Assembly (NCBI GenBank): GCA_964475545.1
Contig: CAYYXF010000015.1
Span: forward strand, 1-19,100
Length of the DNA stretch: 19,100 nucleotides
Source of the DNA: DASPTR01 sp964475545
GTDB taxonomy: Archaea; Thermoproteota; Bathyarchaeia; Bathyarchaeales; Bathycorpusculaceae
Direction: 5' to 3'
The position numbers were made by a program, and so were the translations under genes. Positions 1 through 8,076 of this stretch are shown in pieces (the stretch's first letter is position 1; each line of letters opens with the position of its first letter). Under the pieces are notes generated by a model, which worked only from the letters and a program-made list of their open reading frames with translations, ran no database searches and had not been told where the DNA came from.

Positions 1-154
1 TGCCTTCGTTGAAGAAGAAGAATGTTCAAAAGAAGAAAAAACATTCGGATAAAGTTGGGAAATAGCGCAGATTTCATATTTTGTGTCCATGCCGGTTTTT
101 GCCGTTCATCTGCTACGCCGTTAGCGAGGTTGACCTATCCAGAAAACGAAAGAT

Positions 155-166
155 AGCGCGCACTAG
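155..166. repeat. Alternating GC tract, variant copy of AGCGCGCGCTAG
   Basis: The sequence AGCGCGCACTAG differs at one base from the 12-mer found at 9123-9134 and 19002-19013. It lies in the gene-free 235 bases before the first gene. Function unknown; it belongs to a set of GC-alternating tracts found mainly at transcription-unit boundaries in this window. Confidence 0.5.
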
Positions 167-192
167 AGGTTTGTTTCATTTTTATCACAAAA

Positions 193-200
193 TTTATAAT
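193..200 (+). promoter_or_regulatory. TATA box for the 236-1872 operon
   Basis: TTTATAAT preceded by an A-rich stretch (CACAAAA) resembles an archaeal BRE/TATA element. Transcription would start about 25 bases downstream, near 220, giving a short leader. That leader includes GAGG (222-225), the likely ribosome-binding site for the ATG at 236. Confidence 0.5.
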
Positions 201-235
201 AAAGCTTTATCTATCAGTGTTGAGGCGGCCACAGA

Positions 236-586
236 ATGTCTTTGATTAAAGGCACTGTATGCTACATGTTTGGAGTGAGCGACGAAACACTCGATAGGTT
301 TGTTGGTGAGATCAAGTCTTTTCTTGCAGAAACCAGTATTCCCGAAACTTATGCTGTGAATGTTTACAAAGATCGTGTAACGTGTTGCGGATATTTCCGG
401 TTTGGTGTCGCTTTCGAAATCATTGGACCAAAAATGCAGCTAATAAGAGATCTGAATAAAAGAGTAGTGGGCAGAATAAAGGAGATTTGCAGAAGAGAAT
501 CCGTCGAATGCCAAGAGTGTGAGCACGATGGTATACTTCTGGATGTTGGAGGATCAGTCTTTGCTCAGGATGAGATAATATCATGA
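236..586 (+). CDS. Small hypothetical protein coupled to FAD oxidoreductase
   Basis: This 116-aa soluble protein is not one I recognise. It has no signal peptide or membrane segment. It contains six cysteines: one near the N-terminus (C9), a CC pair near residues 50-51, and a cluster in the second half including C..EC..CEH around residues 85-96. That would fit metal binding but matches no standard motif. The ATG at 236 follows GAGG at 222-225 and a TATA box at 193-200. Its stop overlaps the start of the next gene by four bases (ATGA at 583-586), so the two are almost certainly translated together. An accessory or partner role for the flavoprotein is inference from that coupling only. Confidence 0.75.
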   Translation: MSLIKGTVCYMFGVSDETLDRFVGEIKSFLAETSIPETYAVNVYKDRVTCCGYFRFGVAFEIIGPKMQLIRDLNKRVVGRIKEICRRESVECQECEHDGILLDVGGSVFAQDEIIS

Positions 587-1872
587 TAGCGAATAACGTC
601 GTTTGCGGCGCCGGGTTAGCCGGGTTAACAGCTGGCATAGATCTTGTTACCAAAGGAAGAAACGTTACAATTTTGGAGAAGGAAAATGTTGTTGGAGGTC
701 ATGCCTCTTCTCATAAATTGCCAAACGGTTATGTTCACGATATGGGCTTTCACGTGATAATGCCAGATGCAGTTCCACTTTACGAAATGGTCAAGCAAGC
801 AGGAATAGAAGATAACCTGATTAGTTTCGACATGCAATTCGGATTCCTGAAGGATGGAAAAGTCAGTGCCTTTTCGCCAAACCCCTTGTCCATGGCGAAG
901 TTCAAACTCCTCGGCTTAAGGGATAAGATTAGATTCGGTAAGCTCATGATGGGAATAAACGCTTTTCACGAGGAAGAGTTTTCCAATATAACGGCAGCAG
1001 AGTTCGTGACGGACAAAATAAGCCGGAAGGCTCTTGAATCCTTCTTTGAGCCTTTGCTAACTCGCATGTCAGGTGTTCCTCCCGAGGCGCTGTCGGCAAC
1101 ATTCTTCATAGCTTTCTTCAAGCTTCTTGGACAAGTAGAAAATTTCAAAGTCTGTATTCCCAAGACGGGAATTGGAGAACTGGCAGAGGGCTTGTCCTCT
1201 CATCTGCAATCCGTAGGGGGGCACATCAAAGCCTCCTCAGAAGTAAAAGAGATTCAGGTGACCGGAGAACAGGTTGAGGGTGTTGTTTATTTTGAAAGAG
1301 GGGAGAAGAAGGAGATTAAGGCTTCAAATGTGATTTCGACGATGCCCCTGAAGGACCTTCCAAAGGTCGTTGGTCTGCCAAAGCAATACGAAGCGAAGTT
1401 GAGGGGAATAGAATACACTGAGTATATGATTGCCTACTTCGGTTTAGATAGTAGATTGTCCAAATATGATATGGAAATTATGATCCCGAGGAAAGAGGGC
1501 TTCTGCTTCAACTCTTTTGTAGAGGTAAGTAACATCACTAGAGAAGTGGCCCCAGAACGGAAGAGCCTCTTTAGCGTAATCACAACACCATGTACAATCG
1601 GGAAACGGCCCGACGATGAAAAGGTTCTGGGTGCCATCGTGGAAGATCTGAATAGATTGTTCCCAGAATTTGAGCGAAAGGTTCTTTGGAGAAAGCTGAT
1701 TAGACACCCTTGTATCGCTGTTAACAAGGAGTATATTGCGCTAAAACCTACGTTTGTCACTCCAATAAAAGGGCTCTACTTGGCGGGTGCCCAAATGTTC
1801 CCACTGCAAGACATGGTCACAGCTGTAGTTAGCGGTCACGCAGTATCAGACATGATTAATGGAACAAAATAA
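583..1872 (+). CDS. FAD-dependent oxidoreductase, phytoene desaturase/amine-oxidase superfamily
   Basis: This 429-aa flavoprotein has an N-terminal Rossmann FAD motif (GAGLAGL, residues 9-15). The ribose-binding glutamate (E32) and the following VVGGH stretch (36-40) are also present. Near the C-terminus (about 398-426) lies a GLYLAGAQMFP segment typical of the phytoene desaturase / protoporphyrinogen oxidase / UDP-galactopyranose-mutase-like group. Members oxidise or reduce hydrophobic substrates such as carotenoids, isoprenoids or tetrapyrroles. Which applies here cannot be read from the sequence. It is translationally coupled to the preceding small gene (ATGA overlap). Its 3' end overlaps the convergent DUF2096-like gene by 17 bases (1856-1872). 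The isoprenoid genes 9 kb away make a prenyl substrate possible, but this is speculation. Confidence 0.85.
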   Translation: MIANNVVCGAGLAGLTAGIDLVTKGRNVTILEKENVVGGHASSHKLPNGYVHDMGFHVIMPDAVPLYEMVKQAGIEDNLISFDMQFGFLKDGKVSAFSPNPLSMAKFKLLGLRDKIRFGKLMMGINAFHEEEFSNITAAEFVTDKISRKALESFFEPLLTRMSGVPPEALSATFFIAFFKLLGQVENFKVCIPKTGIGELAEGLSSHLQSVGGHIKASSEVKEIQVTGEQVEGVVYFERGEKKEIKASNVISTMPLKDLPKVVGLPKQYEAKLRGIEYTEYMIAYFGLDSRLSKYDMEIMIPRKEGFCFNSFVEVSNITREVAPERKSLFSVITTPCTIGKRPDDEKVLGAIVEDLNRLFPEFERKVLWRKLIRHPCIAVNKEYIALKPTFVTPIKGLYLAGAQMFPLQDMVTAVVSGHAVSDMINGTK

Positions 1873-2395
1873 TCGCGCTCGCTGCAAGCGCACGCTTGTT
1901 CTCGAATGCTACGCTAATGTTCCTCACAAACTCTGTCAATTGCGCGTCTTCGCCATGAACAAGCAAGAAATCTTCATGGACGTCGCAAGAAAGACGCAAC
2001 TCGTCGACCAAACTCTTAAGCTTGGCAATTGATAGTTGAGTCGAAGGCCTAATACGAATCCATTTCTCGTGTCGTGGAAAACGGGGAAGAAGGATAGTTT
2101 TCTCTTCTTCTTCGAAGGTTGTCGTGCGCGCTTCGTCCAACTTCCTTGACCACCGATTGACGTGTTCGATTCCTAACATCATCTGTCCCGTGGACATAAT
2201 GTATGATTCCACGTTTAGGAGACATTCTTCAATCCTTTGTTCAATGTCCGCAGAGTTTGGGTCGGCTTTCAGAACAGATATCAAGATCTTTGCAGATGTT
2301 AGCTCTGCCATTATCTCTGTTGGGATAGCTATTCCATTCCTTCGAAAATCAGCAATTATTTGCTCTGAAACTTTCCATGTCTCTGAACGTCCCAT
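1856..2395 (-). CDS. DUF2096-like archaeal protein in the hdrA operon
   Basis: This 179-aa soluble protein resembles, from memory, the archaeal DUF2096 family known from methanogens. The N-terminal half is helical with a 'LTSAKILISVLKADP' type segment (about residues 31-45). The C-terminal half (about 110-179) is an alpha/beta segment. No catalytic motif or cysteine cluster stands out, and the biochemical function of the family is unknown to me. The ATG at 2395 is preceded by AAGGA on the same strand and lies only 16 bases after the hdrA stop at 2412, so it is very likely cotranscribed with hdrA. Its end overlaps the convergent oxidoreductase gene by 17 bases. The CDS is secure; the family name is moderately sure. 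Confidence 0.8.
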   Translation of the reverse strand: MGRSETWKVSEQIIADFRRNGIAIPTEIMAELTSAKILISVLKADPNSADIEQRIEECLLNVESYIMSTGQMMLGIEHVNRWSRKLDEARTTTFEEEEKTILLPRFPRHEKWIRIRPSTQLSIAKLKSLVDELRLSCDVHEDFLLVHGEDAQLTEFVRNISVAFENKRALAASAIILFH

Positions 2396-2411
2396 TCTGT
2401 ATCATTCCTTA

Positions 2412-4910
2412 CTATTTGCTTATCAGAGGGGGAGCTGCCACTTCCATTTTGAGCATCTCGCTATTTGCCGACTTCTTCCTCAACATGTTTTCCAATATCG
2501 GACGCAGCTTTTTGTTCTCTTCTTCAATTCTGTCCTTGCCCAGAGCATGTAGTTGCTCGTTCATCTGTTTGATAATTTGTGCAAACTTTACTCCCTCAGC
2601 AGCAGAAACGTATTCTACGCGAAGTCTTTCTAGGCTGAGTCCAAGCTTGGGCAGCATGTTCGCCAAGACTTCCATTCTTTTCTTCATTCTTCCGTTTCCG
2701 CTTACGTAATGGCAGTCATAAGGCAGGTGGCATGCACCCACGAGAATCATGCCTGCACCCAATCTGAGGGCTTCGAGAACGAAATCTCGGTCAACTCTGC
2801 CAGAGCACATCACCCGGATAGGTCTTATCGATGGTGGATATTCAAACCTGCTAATTCCTGCAAGGTCTGCACCAGCATAACTGCACCAGTTGCATAGGAA
2901 CGCTAGGATCTTGTCTCCTGGGTTCTTCTCCAGAGCCGCTCTGATCTGGGCGAGTATTTGATCGTCTGTGAAGTGCATTTGCGTTATTGCATCTGCTGGG
3001 CACTCTGCTGCGCATGTTCCGCATCCATGGCACATGGCAGTTATCACTTGGGCTGGCTGTCTTTCCTCGATCTTAATCGCTCCGTAGGGGCATTCCTTGG
3101 CACAAATGCCACACTTGGTTGCCACATTCCTGCAATTGTTTGGGTCCACGACGGAGACTATAGGTTCAATCTTCCAGGTTGGCTTTGAAAGCACCGTCGC
3201 GGCCCTTGAGGCTGCACCACTGCCTTGCGAGACGCTGCCGGGTATGTCCTTTAATCCCTGACATGCACCTGCAACAAAAATTCCGTCGGTGGGCGTATCC
3301 ATTGGTTTGAGTTTGGGGTGGCTTTCCATGAGAAAGCCGTCAGCTCCCTGCGGTATGCCAAGTATATGGGCAATCTCTTCTGTGCCCTTCTTAGGAATGG
3401 CTGCTGATGCCAGAACAACCATCTCGGCCTCAACTTCAAGAGGTTCTCCGAGCCCTATGTCCTCAACGTGGACAATCAAGTTCTTTGTTTCTGGAATTTC
3501 TTCAATGCGGCTTGGTCGTCCACGAATAAAGTTCACCCCAAGTTCTCTTGCGCGATTGTAGAATTCTTCATAGCCTTTGAAGTTGCTTCGCATGTCCATG
3601 TAGAAGATGTAGACTTCCACATTTTCTTTGTACTTCTCCTTGAGCTGAACTGCATGCTTCAAAGTATACATACAACAGAAGTTTGAACAATATGGATATT
3701 TGTTGGCGTCGCGTGAACCAACACATTGGATGAAGGCTACGCGGTGGGGTTTCTGGCCATCCGAAGCCCTGACGACCTTTCCGCCTGTTGGACCAGCTGC
3801 AAGTATGAGTCTCTCAAACTCGAGAGAAGTAAGTACGTTTGTATACTTGCCATAGCCGTAAAGGGAATTATCGTACGGCAAATACACGTCATATCCAGTC
3901 GCAACGATAATTGCGCCGACGTCAAGTTCGATTTCTTCTGGTTGTTGATCAAAGTTTATGGCCTGTCTTGCTCCACAAGCGTCGACACACTTGTAGCATT
4001 CAATACAATAGTTCTTGTTTATGGTGTAGACAAGTGGAACTGCTTGGTCGAAGGGAACGGATATGGCTTTTCTGACACCTAAGCCAAGATCCCACTCGTT
4101 CGGGTATTCTATGGGACAGGCTTCTCTGCATTCGCCGCATCCCGTGCAATTCTTGGTTACAACGTATCTCGGGTTTTTTCTGATACTGACCCTAAAATTG
4201 CCTACGAAACCACTTACCTTTACTAGGTCTGCATAGTCTATTATTTCGATGTTGGGATTCCTCTTTACCTCAACCATCTTTGGCCCTTCAATGCAGATAG
4301 AACAGTCAAGTGTAGGGAAGGTCTTGTCTAGTTGCGCCATGTGTCCTCCAATACTTTCCCCTTTTTCAAGCAGGTAGACCTTGAAGCCCATTTCAGCCAA
4401 GTCGAGAGAAGCGTTGATCCCCGCTATGCCACCGCCTATTACTAATGCTTTGTTGGTCACTGGGACCTCTATCTTCTCAAGCGGTCGCAGCAATCTTACC
4501 TTCGCGACAGCCATTTTTATTAGATCTTTGGCTTTTTCAGTTGCATCTTCTGGTGTGCTCGAGTGACACCATGATGAAAACTCGCGGATGTTTGCCATTT
4601 CAAAAAGAAACCCGTTCAATCCAACATCTGAGACGACTCGTCTAAATGTGAATTCATGCATTCGTGGGGAGCAAGCGGCCACTACGACGCGATTGAGCCC
4701 GAGCTCCTTTGCGGCCTTTTTTATTTCTTCTTGTCCTGGTTCGGCGCATGTGTAGCGGTTATCTTTAACGTAAACAACATTCGGCAGAGTTCTTGCATAT
4801 TCAACGAGCGCCTTTATGTCTAACACTCCAGCTATGTTTAGACCGCAGTGGCAAACGAAAACGCCTATCCTGAGTTCTTCAGCTTCACATTCCCTCCCTG
4901 CGAGCTTCAT
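2412..4910 (-). CDS. hdrA: HdrA with fused intact MvhD domain (heterodisulfide reductase subunit A)
   Basis: This 832-aa iron-sulfur flavoprotein is the bifurcating-subunit type of heterodisulfide reductase. Residues 1-150 are the HdrA N-terminal domain (CHC at 20-22, C55, C80). An FAD Rossmann motif follows (G159-x-G161-x2-G164, IGGHMAQL at 187-194). Inserted ferredoxin motifs are C255/258/261/265 and C302/305/308/312. The HdrA-specific cluster ligands are C396, C408, C412 and C413. C-terminal ferredoxin motifs are C593-x6-C600-x2-C603-x3-C607 and C627/630/633/637. Residues about 665-790 form an MvhD (hydrogenase delta) domain with all five cysteines (C673, C676, C702, C727, C733), followed by a short charged helix. 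The ATG at 4910 is chosen because GGTGA precedes it and homology begins soon after. A longer reading to 5081 only adds translated AT-rich promoter. It is divergent from hdrACB. Confidence 0.93.
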   Translation of the reverse strand: MKLAGRECEAEELRIGVFVCHCGLNIAGVLDIKALVEYARTLPNVVYVKDNRYTCAEPGQEEIKKAAKELGLNRVVVAACSPRMHEFTFRRVVSDVGLNGFLFEMANIREFSSWCHSSTPEDATEKAKDLIKMAVAKVRLLRPLEKIEVPVTNKALVIGGGIAGINASLDLAEMGFKVYLLEKGESIGGHMAQLDKTFPTLDCSICIEGPKMVEVKRNPNIEIIDYADLVKVSGFVGNFRVSIRKNPRYVVTKNCTGCGECREACPIEYPNEWDLGLGVRKAISVPFDQAVPLVYTINKNYCIECYKCVDACGARQAINFDQQPEEIELDVGAIIVATGYDVYLPYDNSLYGYGKYTNVLTSLEFERLILAAGPTGGKVVRASDGQKPHRVAFIQCVGSRDANKYPYCSNFCCMYTLKHAVQLKEKYKENVEVYIFYMDMRSNFKGYEEFYNRARELGVNFIRGRPSRIEEIPETKNLIVHVEDIGLGEPLEVEAEMVVLASAAIPKKGTEEIAHILGIPQGADGFLMESHPKLKPMDTPTDGIFVAGACQGLKDIPGSVSQGSGAASRAATVLSKPTWKIEPIVSVVDPNNCRNVATKCGICAKECPYGAIKIEERQPAQVITAMCHGCGTCAAECPADAITQMHFTDDQILAQIRAALEKNPGDKILAFLCNWCSYAGADLAGISRFEYPPSIRPIRVMCSGRVDRDFVLEALRLGAGMILVGACHLPYDCHYVSGNGRMKKRMEVLANMLPKLGLSLERLRVEYVSAAEGVKFAQIIKQMNEQLHALGKDRIEEENKKLRPILENMLRKKSANSEMLKMEVAAPPLISK

Positions 4911-4923
4911 ACAAATCACCGCA

Positions 4924-4933
4924 TGCGCGCGCG
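4924..4933. repeat. Alternating GC tract in the divergent hdrA promoter region
   Basis: TGCGCGCGCG lies 13 bases upstream of the minus-strand hdrA start, around the position where its transcript should begin. It is one of the GC-alternating tracts at transcription-unit boundaries. The surrounding 4935-5045 is strongly AT-rich, so the contrast is sharp. Confidence 0.55.
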
Positions 4934-4946
4934 ACAATATTATGAT

Positions 4947-4955
4947 AAATATAAT
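4947..4955 (-). promoter_or_regulatory. Probable TATA box for minus-strand hdrA
   Basis: On the minus strand this reads as an AT-rich TTATATTTA-like element (within CCTATTATATTTAT, 4945-4958) about 37-45 bases before the ATG at 4910. A start about 25 bases downstream would fall near 4922. The exact box is uncertain because the whole segment is AT-rich. Confidence 0.35.
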
Positions 4956-5037
4956 AGGAAAGATATGAATCTTTGCTTTGGCGTTCATCCGAGGTAATAA
5001 TTTCATTAATGTTATAAAAATGATAATTAAGATAAAT

Positions 5038-5045
5038 CTTTTTAA
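5038..5045 (+). promoter_or_regulatory. TATA box for the hdrACB operon
   Basis: CTTTTTAAGC is a classic archaeal TATA-type element, 52 bases before the ATG at 5097. It predicts a start near 5068 and a leader of about 29 bases ending in AGGAAAGGT (5082-5090), the ribosome-binding site. Confidence 0.5.
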
Positions 5046-5096
5046 GCCGCTTTGTTTCCATCTAATTTCGAACGCCATCATAGGAAAGGTCGAACC

Positions 5097-7484
5097 ATGT
5101 CAGAGAAAGCTCAAATCGGGGTTTTTATTTGTCATTGTGGAGGAAACATAAGCGACACCGTAGACGTTGCCAAAGTAAAAGAAGCCATCGCAAAACTGGG
5201 CGGCGTGAAAATTGCCGAAGCGTACGAGTACATGTGCAGCAAGCCCGGGCAAGACATGATAAAAAACAACATCAAAGAAAACAAACTCAACCGTATCATC
5301 GTAGCCTCATGCTCACCAAGAATGCATCTTGAAACCTTCAGAGAAGCCGCTGAACAAGCGGGACTCAACCCATACCAGCTCGACATGGCCAATATACGCG
5401 AACAGTGCAGCTGGGTTCACAGCGACAAGGAACAGGCTACGCGGAAGGCTATAGCCCTCATCAGCGGATTAGTAGCACGGGCACGCTATTTAGAGCCCTT
5501 GGAAGCGAGAAGTCTGCCACTTAACAAAGATGTCCTTGTAGTAGGAGGCGGGATAGCAGGAATCCTGACTTCCATCGAACTAGCAGACAAAGGCTACAAA
5601 ATCCACTTAGTCGAAAGAAACCCAAGCATTGGTGGACACATGGCGCAGCTGAGCAAAACCTTTCCAACACTAGATTGCTCTCAATGCATTCTGACTCCAA
5701 AAATGGTTTACGTGTCTCAACATCCCAACATAGAAGTCATAACGATGGCAGAACCATTAGCGATTGAGGGGTCGCCTGGCAACTTCAAGGTTCTAGTCAA
5801 AGTAAGGCCCAGATACGTTGACTCTGAAAGATGTATTTCGTGCGGTGAATGTGCGCGTGTCTGCCCGGTTAAGAAGCCTAGCAAGTTTGAAGAAGAGCTA
5901 ACGCAGGAAAAGGCTATTTATCTGCCCTTCAAGCAAGCAGTGCCCAATACTTTTTTGATCGACAAAGACGTTTGTCTTTACTTTAACAAAGGCATCTGCA
6001 GAGTGTGCGAACGCTTCTGCAAAGGGAAAGCAATAGATTTTGAGCAGAAAGAGAAAATCATCGAGTTAAATGTCGGCGCCATAATCACCTGCACGGGCTA
6101 TCAGCAACTCACTCCTGAATTGTCAAAGAGTATTCTTGAAGGGTTCAACGTCTTCGGTCCCTATAGTTATGGGTTGCATCCAGACATTGTAACGAACCTG
6201 CAGTTTGAACGCCTCATGCTGCAAGGCTTACACAGACCGTCAGACGGAAGACCACCTAAGAAAGTAGCGTTTATTCTTTGCGTCGGTAGCCGAATGGACA
6301 AAGGCATAAGTTATTGCTGCAAAATAGGCTGTATGAACGCCATCAAACACTCTCTTCTGCTCTTAAAACAAGTTCCAGATGCCGAGCCTTGGTTGTTCTA
6401 TACTGACATCCGTGCTCACGGTAAGGGCTATGAGGAGTTTTATCTTTATGCAAGAGAACATGGCGTGAAATTTGTTCGAGGCAGAGCGGCGGAAGTCATA
6501 TCAAACGGCGACAAAGTAATCGTAAGGGCCGAAGACACCGTTCTTGGAAGACAGATTGAAGAAGCGTTTGACTTAGTAGTCCTAAGCCCAGCACTGCTTC
6601 CGAACGCTGGTTCGCAAGAATTGGCTAAAATGTTCAGTATAGATGTCGGACCTGACGGTTTTCTGTTGGAGAGGCATCACAAATTGAGACCTGTAGACAC
6701 AAAAAAGGAAGGCATCTACCTAGCAGGATGCGCCGTTGGACCCAAAGACATCAGAGAAACCACAATTGAGTCTATGGCAACTGCCTCTAAGGTTGCGACT
6801 TTTCTGGGAAAAGGTGAAATTGCCGTGTCGCCAGAGAAGGCACACATTATTCTCCAAAAATGTAATGAATGTGGCTTATGCATTATGGTTTGTCCCACAA
6901 AGGCAATAACCGCCAGAAAGAAAGGCGTAGAAATAGACTCAATTTCGTGCATCGGTTGTGGTATCTGCGTGCCCAAGTGTCCAACGGAAGCCATTGACCT
7001 GAAGAATTCCACTAATGATCAGTTGACGGCGCAGATTCAGGCAACATGCCAAGAGGAGGGCAACCAGCCTAGAATTTTGGCTTTTCTCGAGAAGACTACA
7101 GCTTATGGTTCTGCGGATTTGGCAGGGCAGACGAGGGTAGGCTACACACCTTATGTGAGAGTCATAAACGTTCCTAGTGCTGGGCGAGTCGGAGTGAAGC
7201 ATGTGATGCAAGCGTTTGCTGCTGGTGCTGATGGAATAATATTCATCGAAGGCGACGACAGCCCATTCCGAGAAGACCTCATCAGAGACCACGTAAACGA
7301 GTTGAAAAAACAAATGGGCAAGTTTGGCATCGAGTCGCTAAGATTGACATCAACGACCACAACTCTGCCCCAGTATGATAAAGTGGTCAACCTTTTCGAA
7401 ATCTTCAGCCAAAGAATTGAAAAACTCGGACGGTTGGCAGAAGAAAAACGAAAGAAAATATGCGAACAACTAGAAGGCAATTGA
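5097..7484 (+). CDS. hdrA: HdrA paralog with cysteine-less MvhD-like C-terminus
   Basis: This 795-aa protein has the same architecture as the divergent HdrA. It has an N-terminal domain (CHC at 12-14, C47, C72), an FAD motif (G150-x-G152-x2-G155, IGGHMAQL), and inserted ferredoxin motifs C246/249/252/256 and C293-x7-C301-x2-C304-x3-C308. The HdrA-specific cysteines are C395, C407, C408 and C412. C-terminal ferredoxin motifs are C589/592/595/599 and C618/621/624/628. The last about 140 residues align with MvhD (FLEKTTAYGSADLAG, VPSAGRV), but every MvhD cysteine is replaced, so no [2Fe-2S] cluster is expected there. The start at 5097 follows AGGAAAGGT; an upstream in-frame ATG at 5052 lacks such a site and lies before the predicted transcript start. 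The next gene, hdrC, begins one base after the stop. Confidence 0.93.
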   Translation: MSEKAQIGVFICHCGGNISDTVDVAKVKEAIAKLGGVKIAEAYEYMCSKPGQDMIKNNIKENKLNRIIVASCSPRMHLETFREAAEQAGLNPYQLDMANIREQCSWVHSDKEQATRKAIALISGLVARARYLEPLEARSLPLNKDVLVVGGGIAGILTSIELADKGYKIHLVERNPSIGGHMAQLSKTFPTLDCSQCILTPKMVYVSQHPNIEVITMAEPLAIEGSPGNFKVLVKVRPRYVDSERCISCGECARVCPVKKPSKFEEELTQEKAIYLPFKQAVPNTFLIDKDVCLYFNKGICRVCERFCKGKAIDFEQKEKIIELNVGAIITCTGYQQLTPELSKSILEGFNVFGPYSYGLHPDIVTNLQFERLMLQGLHRPSDGRPPKKVAFILCVGSRMDKGISYCCKIGCMNAIKHSLLLLKQVPDAEPWLFYTDIRAHGKGYEEFYLYAREHGVKFVRGRAAEVISNGDKVIVRAEDTVLGRQIEEAFDLVVLSPALLPNAGSQELAKMFSIDVGPDGFLLERHHKLRPVDTKKEGIYLAGCAVGPKDIRETTIESMATASKVATFLGKGEIAVSPEKAHIILQKCNECGLCIMVCPTKAITARKKGVEIDSISCIGCGICVPKCPTEAIDLKNSTNDQLTAQIQATCQEEGNQPRILAFLEKTTAYGSADLAGQTRVGYTPYVRVINVPSAGRVGVKHVMQAFAAGADGIIFIEGDDSPFREDLIRDHVNELKKQMGKFGIESLRLTSTTTTLPQYDKVVNLFEIFSQRIEKLGRLAEEKRKKICEQLEGN

Positions 7485-7485
7485 T

Positions 7486-8076
7486 ATGAAGAACGATCTC
7501 CCCCGTCAAATTACAGAAGGAGTCACTAATGCGTCATTCTTGGGAGAAGTCAAAAAGACCCCAGCTGGCAAAAAAATACTTGACTGTATTCAGTGCGGAG
7601 TTTGCGCTGGCTCGTGCCACGCTAGGTTCGCCATGGATCACAGCCCCATGCAGATTATCAAGATGGTTCATTTAGGATTGAAAGATGATGTTCTCGCGAG
7701 CTCTACTATTTGGATATGCACCTCCTGCTACACATGCACGTCGCGTTGCCCGCAGGGAATTGACATTCCACAACTGATGTCCGGCTTAAAGAACATGGCA
7801 ATGGAAAGCAACGTTCCGACCAAAATTCCGACCAAACCAAAGTTTCACAAAGCCTTCACCGAAATCGTTGGCAAGTATGGTCGGATGCATGAGCCTCAGT
7901 TGCAGGTTAGACTCATGAACAAGAGAAATCCGAAAGAACTTGTCAAGAATGCGCGTTTAGGTTTGGGGATGTGGCGCAAAGGAAAAGTCAAACTGTCACC
8001 GTCGAGAGTGGAGAAAAGAACCGACATAGATGCCATTTTTGAAGGTGCGTTGAAAAAGGAGGAAGAGAAGAAATGA
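7486..8076 (+). CDS. hdrC: HdrC, heterodisulfide reductase iron-sulfur subunit
   Basis: This 196-aa soluble subunit passes electrons from HdrA to HdrB through two [4Fe-4S] clusters. Both motifs are complete: C34-x2-C37-x2-C40-x3-C44 and C78-x2-C81-x2-C84-x3-C88, the latter followed by P. The remaining C-terminal part (about residues 110-196) is basic and lacks membrane helices, so this is the soluble HdrC type rather than the membrane HdrE-linked HdrD. The ATG at 7486 comes one base after the hdrA stop, with GAAGG upstream inside hdrA. It overlaps hdrB by four bases (8073-8076). The order A-C-B and the tight coupling indicate one complex. Confidence 0.93.
   Translation: MKNDLPRQITEGVTNASFLGEVKKTPAGKKILDCIQCGVCAGSCHARFAMDHSPMQIIKMVHLGLKDDVLASSTIWICTSCYTCTSRCPQGIDIPQLMSGLKNMAMESNVPTKIPTKPKFHKAFTEIVGKYGRMHEPQLQVRLMNKRNPKELVKNARLGLGMWRKGKVKLSPSRVEKRTDIDAIFEGALKKEEEKK

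Noticed and set aside
1..65. Possible 3' end of an upstream gene (two frames, stopping at 50-52 and 63-65)
   Set aside because: Both frames give only 16-20 Lys/Glu-rich codons from purine-rich DNA. There is not enough sequence to choose either or to show coding.
2124..2709. Plus-strand open frames of 110-142 aa opposite the DUF2096-like gene and hdrA
   Set aside because: They are antisense shadows of clearly coding minus-strand genes, with no ribosome-binding sites or domain features.
4911..5081. N-terminal extension of the minus-strand HdrA (57 extra residues to an ATG at 5081)
   Set aside because: The extra residues translate AT-rich promoter DNA into Ile/Leu-rich sequence, have no HdrA homology, and would overlap the opposite promoter. 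The ATG at 4910 has a GGTGA site and begins where family similarity starts.
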